Positions 60,654 through 64,000 of a stretch of DNA of 64,000 nt are shown here, one piece after another; the first letter of the stretch is position 1, and every line of letters begins with the position of its first letter. A program made the translations under genes and the position numbers. The notes beneath the pieces were generated by a model that saw nothing but the letters and a program-made list of their open reading frames with translations, searched no databases and was not told where the DNA came from. Source of the stretch: Silene latifolia (taxonomy: Eukaryota; Streptophyta; Magnoliopsida; Caryophyllales; Caryophyllaceae); NCBI RefSeq assembly GCF_048544455.1, contig NC_133532.1, forward strand, positions 83,965,156 through 84,029,155, in the 5' to 3' direction.

Positions 60654-61559
60654 CTCATCCCATCGAAATCTGGTCTCTTTCCTCATCAGGGCGGTCATAG
60701 GCCGTGCTATCGTAGAAAAGTCCTTCACGGACCTCCTGTAGTAACCAGCTTGACCCAAGAAACTCCGAATCTTAGCAACATTCTTCAGTGATTCCCACTT
60801 GGTCATTGCCACAATCTTGCTAGGATCCACGGACACACCCTTTTTGGATATCACATGACCCAGAAAAGCCACCTCTTCTAACCATAACTCACACTTTGAT
60901 AGCTTGGCATAAAGTTGATTGTCTCGCAAAGTCTGCAAAACTAGCCTCAAGTGCTCCTCATGCTCTTCCTTAGTCTTAGAGTAGACTAAGATGTCATCAA
61001 TGAAGACAACCACGAACTTCTCCAAGAACGGACTAAAGACCCGGTTTATCAGATCCATGAAAGCTGCTGGTGCATTCGTCAAACCAAAAGGCATCACTAC
61101 ATACTCATAGTGACCATAACGGGACCGAAAAGCTGTCTTGGGAATATCCTCATCTGCTATCCTCAATTGGTGATAACCTGATCTCAGATCGATCTTAGAG
61201 AATACCCCTGCGCCACTTAGTTGGTCAAACAGATCATCAATCCTAGGCAACAGATACTTGTTCTTCACCATGACACGGTTCAGCACCCTATAGTCGATGC
61301 ATAGCCTCATGCTCCCATCCTTCTTCTTGACAAACAACACTGGTGCTCCCCATGGTGACACACTAGGCCGGACATACCCCTTGTCTAACAGATCATGCAA
61401 CTGTTTCTTCAACTCTTCCAGTTCTTTAGGTGCCATATGGTATGGTGTTTTAGATATAGGACTTGTTCCCGGTTTAAGCTCCACATTGAAGTCGATATCT
61501 CTTTTCGGTGGTAACCCCGGTATCTCATCTGGAAAGACATCACTAAACTCTCCCACCAC
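60654..61559 (-). pseudogene. Tekay reverse transcriptase
   Basis: Open minus-strand frame from Met 61559: [56 protein letters not shown] (motif A), [21 protein letters not shown] and catalytic [12 protein letters not shown], then [18 protein letters not shown] and [12 protein letters not shown]. All catalytic residues are present. The frame continues below 60654 only as sequence of the solo LTR (to 60582). A stop at about 61580 separates it from protease. RT copies the element RNA; here it is cut from RNase H by the insertion. Confidence 0.93.
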
Positions 61560-61580
61560 ATGTATATCCGAAGCTGTTAG

Positions 61581-61972
61581 CTATTCCACACGTTGATCTC
61601 TCACTTGGCAAAGAATCAAGGGACACTTTTTCCTCAAACATGACTTTAAGGTCATTACCGCGATGAACTTACACTTAGGCCTCACAACAAACCTCTTATA
61701 AGACACCCTTATACCCTTAGGACCCTTTAAAGACACTTTCTTTTGTCGACAATCTATCTTGGGATCATACTTACCCAACCAATCCATCCCGACTATGACC
61801 TCAAACCCATCCATAGGGAACTTTAGCAAGTTGACCGGTAAGTCAACCCCTCCAACCAACATGGACACATCCCTATACAAATTGACACATGACACCGACT
61901 CCCCAGAAGGTATAAACACATCATCGTTTACAAGCTCAAACTCCCCCAAACCCATAGACAAAGCATGGCCTC
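61581..61972 (-). pseudogene. Tekay protease, 3' part, fused to copia sequence
   Basis: Reads LGEFELVNDDVFIPSGESVSC and FEVIVGMDWLGKYDPKIDC, the second half of Tekay protease. The upstream catalytic D-S-G part is missing: at about 61970 the sequence switches to copia RNase H (QAKEPKSR), with one continuous 178-codon frame over the joint (62117-61581). This is a rearrangement or deletion joint, not a natural fusion protein. Confidence 0.82.
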
Positions 61973-62310
61973 TAGACTTTGGCTCCTTAGCCTGGAAGAT
62001 GGCACCTCTATTGTCACAATAGATGGTGATCGGGTCATTCGAACTAGGAACTACCGAAAGCCCTTGTAAGAATTGACGCATCCATATCGCTTCCTTTCTT
62101 TCGCCTCGAAGCGGCATAGTACTCGGATTCGATGTAGAATCTGCTACAACACTCTGTTTGGAACTCTTCCAGGTGACCGCATGACACCATTAAGAGTGAA
62201 GACGAACCCGGACTGATATTTTAAATCATCTCGATCCGTTTGGAAGCTAGCATCTGCACAGAATCGTTGCGCATAGCTTAGTATCGCCTCCATAAGTCAA
62301 TACCCAATCC
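61973..62310 (-). pseudogene. Copia-3 RNase H, broken
   Basis: Minus-strand traces to the end of RNase H: KEAIWMRQFLQGL, SNDPITIYCDNRGAIFQAKEPKSR, then the joint with Tekay. The start of RNase H (62118-62310) is frameshifted, with short traces only. The normal copia RNase H end and the 3' LTR are missing. Confidence 0.8.
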
Positions 62311-63407
62311 TTAGTCCTCCGTAGGTACTTGAGGATATTTTTGACTCGCTATCCAAAGATGTGTTTCACCCGGAGTCTTTTGGTACCGACTCGTCATACT
62401 CAATGCATATGCCACGTCCGGACGTGTGCATATCATGGCATACATGATCGATCCTATTGCGGATGCATAAGGAACACGACTCATGCGCTCAATCCCTTCA
62501 AAGGCGTCGTGGGTGATCGAGACTTGCTCAACTGCATCCCGGTCGTCATAGGAAGGTTCCCCTTCTTGGAGTTGGTCATGCAACCTCTCAAGAACCTTAT
62601 CCAAATAAGACTCTCGACTAAGTGATAACGTCCGTCGTGATCTATCTCGGTAGATACGGATTCCCAAAATACGCTGTGCCTCACCCATCTTTCATCTGGA
62701 AATGGTTCTTCAACCATTCTTTAACCGAAGATCAGAGAGGAATGTCATTCCCAATCAAGAGTATGTCATCGACATACAATATCAAGAATACAATCTTGCT
62801 CCCACTCGACTTGATATATAAGCATGGTTCTTCGACCGATCGAGTGAAACCATACTCTTTTATCACTTGGTCGAAACGATGATTCCAACTCCGAGAAGCT
62901 TGCTTAAGTCCATAAATGGAACGCTTAAGCTTGCATACTTTCTTAGGATGCTTAGGATCTATGAAACCTTCGGGTTGCACCATGTACAACTCTTCCTCCA
63001 AATAACCGTTTAAGAAGGCGGTTTTCACATCCATTTGCCAAATTTCATAATCATGAAATGCGGCAATCGCTAAGATTATCCGAATGGAACGTAGCATGAC
63101 TCTTTGGTGCAAAAATCTCATCATAATGCAATCCTTGCACTTGAGTGAAACCTTTTGCCACAAGTCGTGCCTTATAGATATCTGGTTGCGCGTCTACAGA
63201 ACGCTTTATTTTGTAAAGCCATTTGCACTGTAGAGGTTTTACCTTATTAGGTAAATCAACTAAATCCCATACGTTATTCTCATACAAGGAGTCCATCTCG
63301 GATTGCATGGCTTCAAGCCATAGCTTTGAGTCGGAATGTGCCATAGCACCTTTATAGGTTGCGGGTTCATTACTTTCTCGAAGTAAAACGTCATTCTCCT
63401 CGACCAT
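62311..63407 (-). pseudogene. Copia-3 reverse transcriptase, frameshifted
   Basis: Three overlapping frames. 63407-63095: LWLEAMQSEMDSLYENNVWDLVDLP, CKWLYKIKRSVDAQPDIYKARLVAKGFTQVQGLHYDEIFAP. 63163-62732: WQMDVKTAFLNGYLEEELYMVQPEGF (motif A), KLKRSIYGLKQASRSWN and catalytic LILYVDDILLIGND. 62688-62311: GEAQRILGIRIYRDRSRRTLSLSRESYLDKVLERL, then YASAIGSIMYAMICTRPDVAYA. Catalytic residues are kept, with indels near 63095 and 62730. A relatively recent inactivation is likely. Confidence 0.9.
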
Positions 63408-64000
63408 ACCAATGTATCTGTCCGGAGGATGAGAGTCTCTACCCGACCTCCTAGGTTCCTCGGAATATTAACCGTATCATCGCTTGGAGGTACACTTCCT
63501 CCATCCGTTCCTCGGTCGTTGGTTCTGGAATCTCCGACAGCTCGAAGGTTCTATTACTCGTCTTGTTCTCGAGAAATTCTTTCTCTAAGAACGTCGCACT
63601 AGCCGCAACAAAAACTCGATGTTCGGTAGGCGAATAGAAGTAATGACCAAATGTTCCTTTTGGATAACATATAAAGTATGTCTTGACCGATCGCGGGCCG
63701 AGCTTATCCTCGTGTCACCACTTGACATAAGCCTCGCAGCCCCAAACCCGAATAAAGGACAAGTTAGGTACCGTTCCTTCCACATTTCATATGGAGTCTT
63801 GTCGACGACTTTAGACGGACTTCGGTTAAGTATAAGAGCAAAATGACAAAAGAGCATAACCCCATAATGAATCAGGCACTACGGTGTGACTCATCATGGA
63901 TCGAACCATATCAAGTAAGGTTCGATTTCTCCGTTCGGACACACCATTCAATTGAGGTGTTCCAAGTGTAGTTAACTGTAGAGCGATTCCACAGTCTTTA
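63408..64000 (-). pseudogene. Copia-3 integrase C-terminus and linker, degraded
   Basis: Minus-strand 63857-63585 reads FALILNRSPSKVVDKTPYEMWKER and FGFGAARLMSSGDTR, the conserved end of copia integrase (usually ...LNRVPSKSV.KTPYELW). 63863-64000 continues integrase upstream in other frames (traces such as TLTWNTSIEW). 63408-63584 is a degraded linker. Confidence 0.75.

Larger units (their letters stand above)
61973..64000 (-). mobile_element. Copia-3: Ty1/copia pol fragment, runs off the window
   Basis: Minus-strand copia polymerase gene in order integrase C-terminus, RT, RNase H, ending abruptly in RNase H at about 61973 with no PPT or LTR. The 5' part lies to the right of the window. Confidence 0.85.

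Overview
The window reads as plant nuclear heterochromatin made almost entirely of transposable elements nested inside one another; no host protein gene, rRNA or tRNA gene was recognised. It holds Athila, Tekay and Tat/Retand-like Ty3/gypsy elements, Ty1/copia elements with initiator-Met primer sites, L1-type LINEs with DUF4283-like ORF1 and a hAT-like MITE. This fits a dicot, and the Retand-like element with an antisense gene suggests Caryophyllales, possibly Silene (inference only).

Layout, oldest first. The backbone is a minus-strand Athila-type element: gag at 44508-44837, protease at 38688-39577, RT/RNase H at 37016-38645, integrase at 35323-36405, and an Athila ORF1/env-like gene at 97-1019. 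Five things interrupt it: a copia LTR (1-96), LINE-1 (1554-35307), a hAT-like MITE (36467-36963), the nearly intact LINE-2 (39592-44493), and a Tekay chromovirus (44838 to about 61972).

LINE-1 is split by Copia-1 (2261-10939, TSD attgt) and by a non-autonomous gypsy element, 'LARD' (12601-32800, TSD ttata). The LARD is split by Copia-2 (16530-28992, TSD cgttc). Copia-2 carries a truncated LINE in each LTR (LINE-3 at 16638-18483, LINE-4 at 27860-28708) and a solo LTR in its leader (23731-24709, TSD aatac).

The Tekay RT/RNase H is split by a Tat/Athila-like solo LTR (48308-60648). That LTR is split by a Retand-like gypsy element (48986-59804, TSD ataaa) with a spliced antisense gene. At the right edge Tekay protease is joined directly to a copia polymerase gene that runs off the window.

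Most pol genes are broken by stops, frameshifts and deletions. LINE-2 (both ORFs open, 14-bp TSD, short poly(A)) and the Retand-like antisense gene (four exons, about 555 aa, all junctions in frame) stand out as intact. Three signals are not explained by standard TE anatomy: a palindromic core CTCGATCGAG clustered in the LTRs or UTRs of several elements, an array of six small hairpins with compensatory base changes between integrase and antisense gene, and a non-autonomous element with Tekay-like LTRs that carries an Athila ORF1-like gene.
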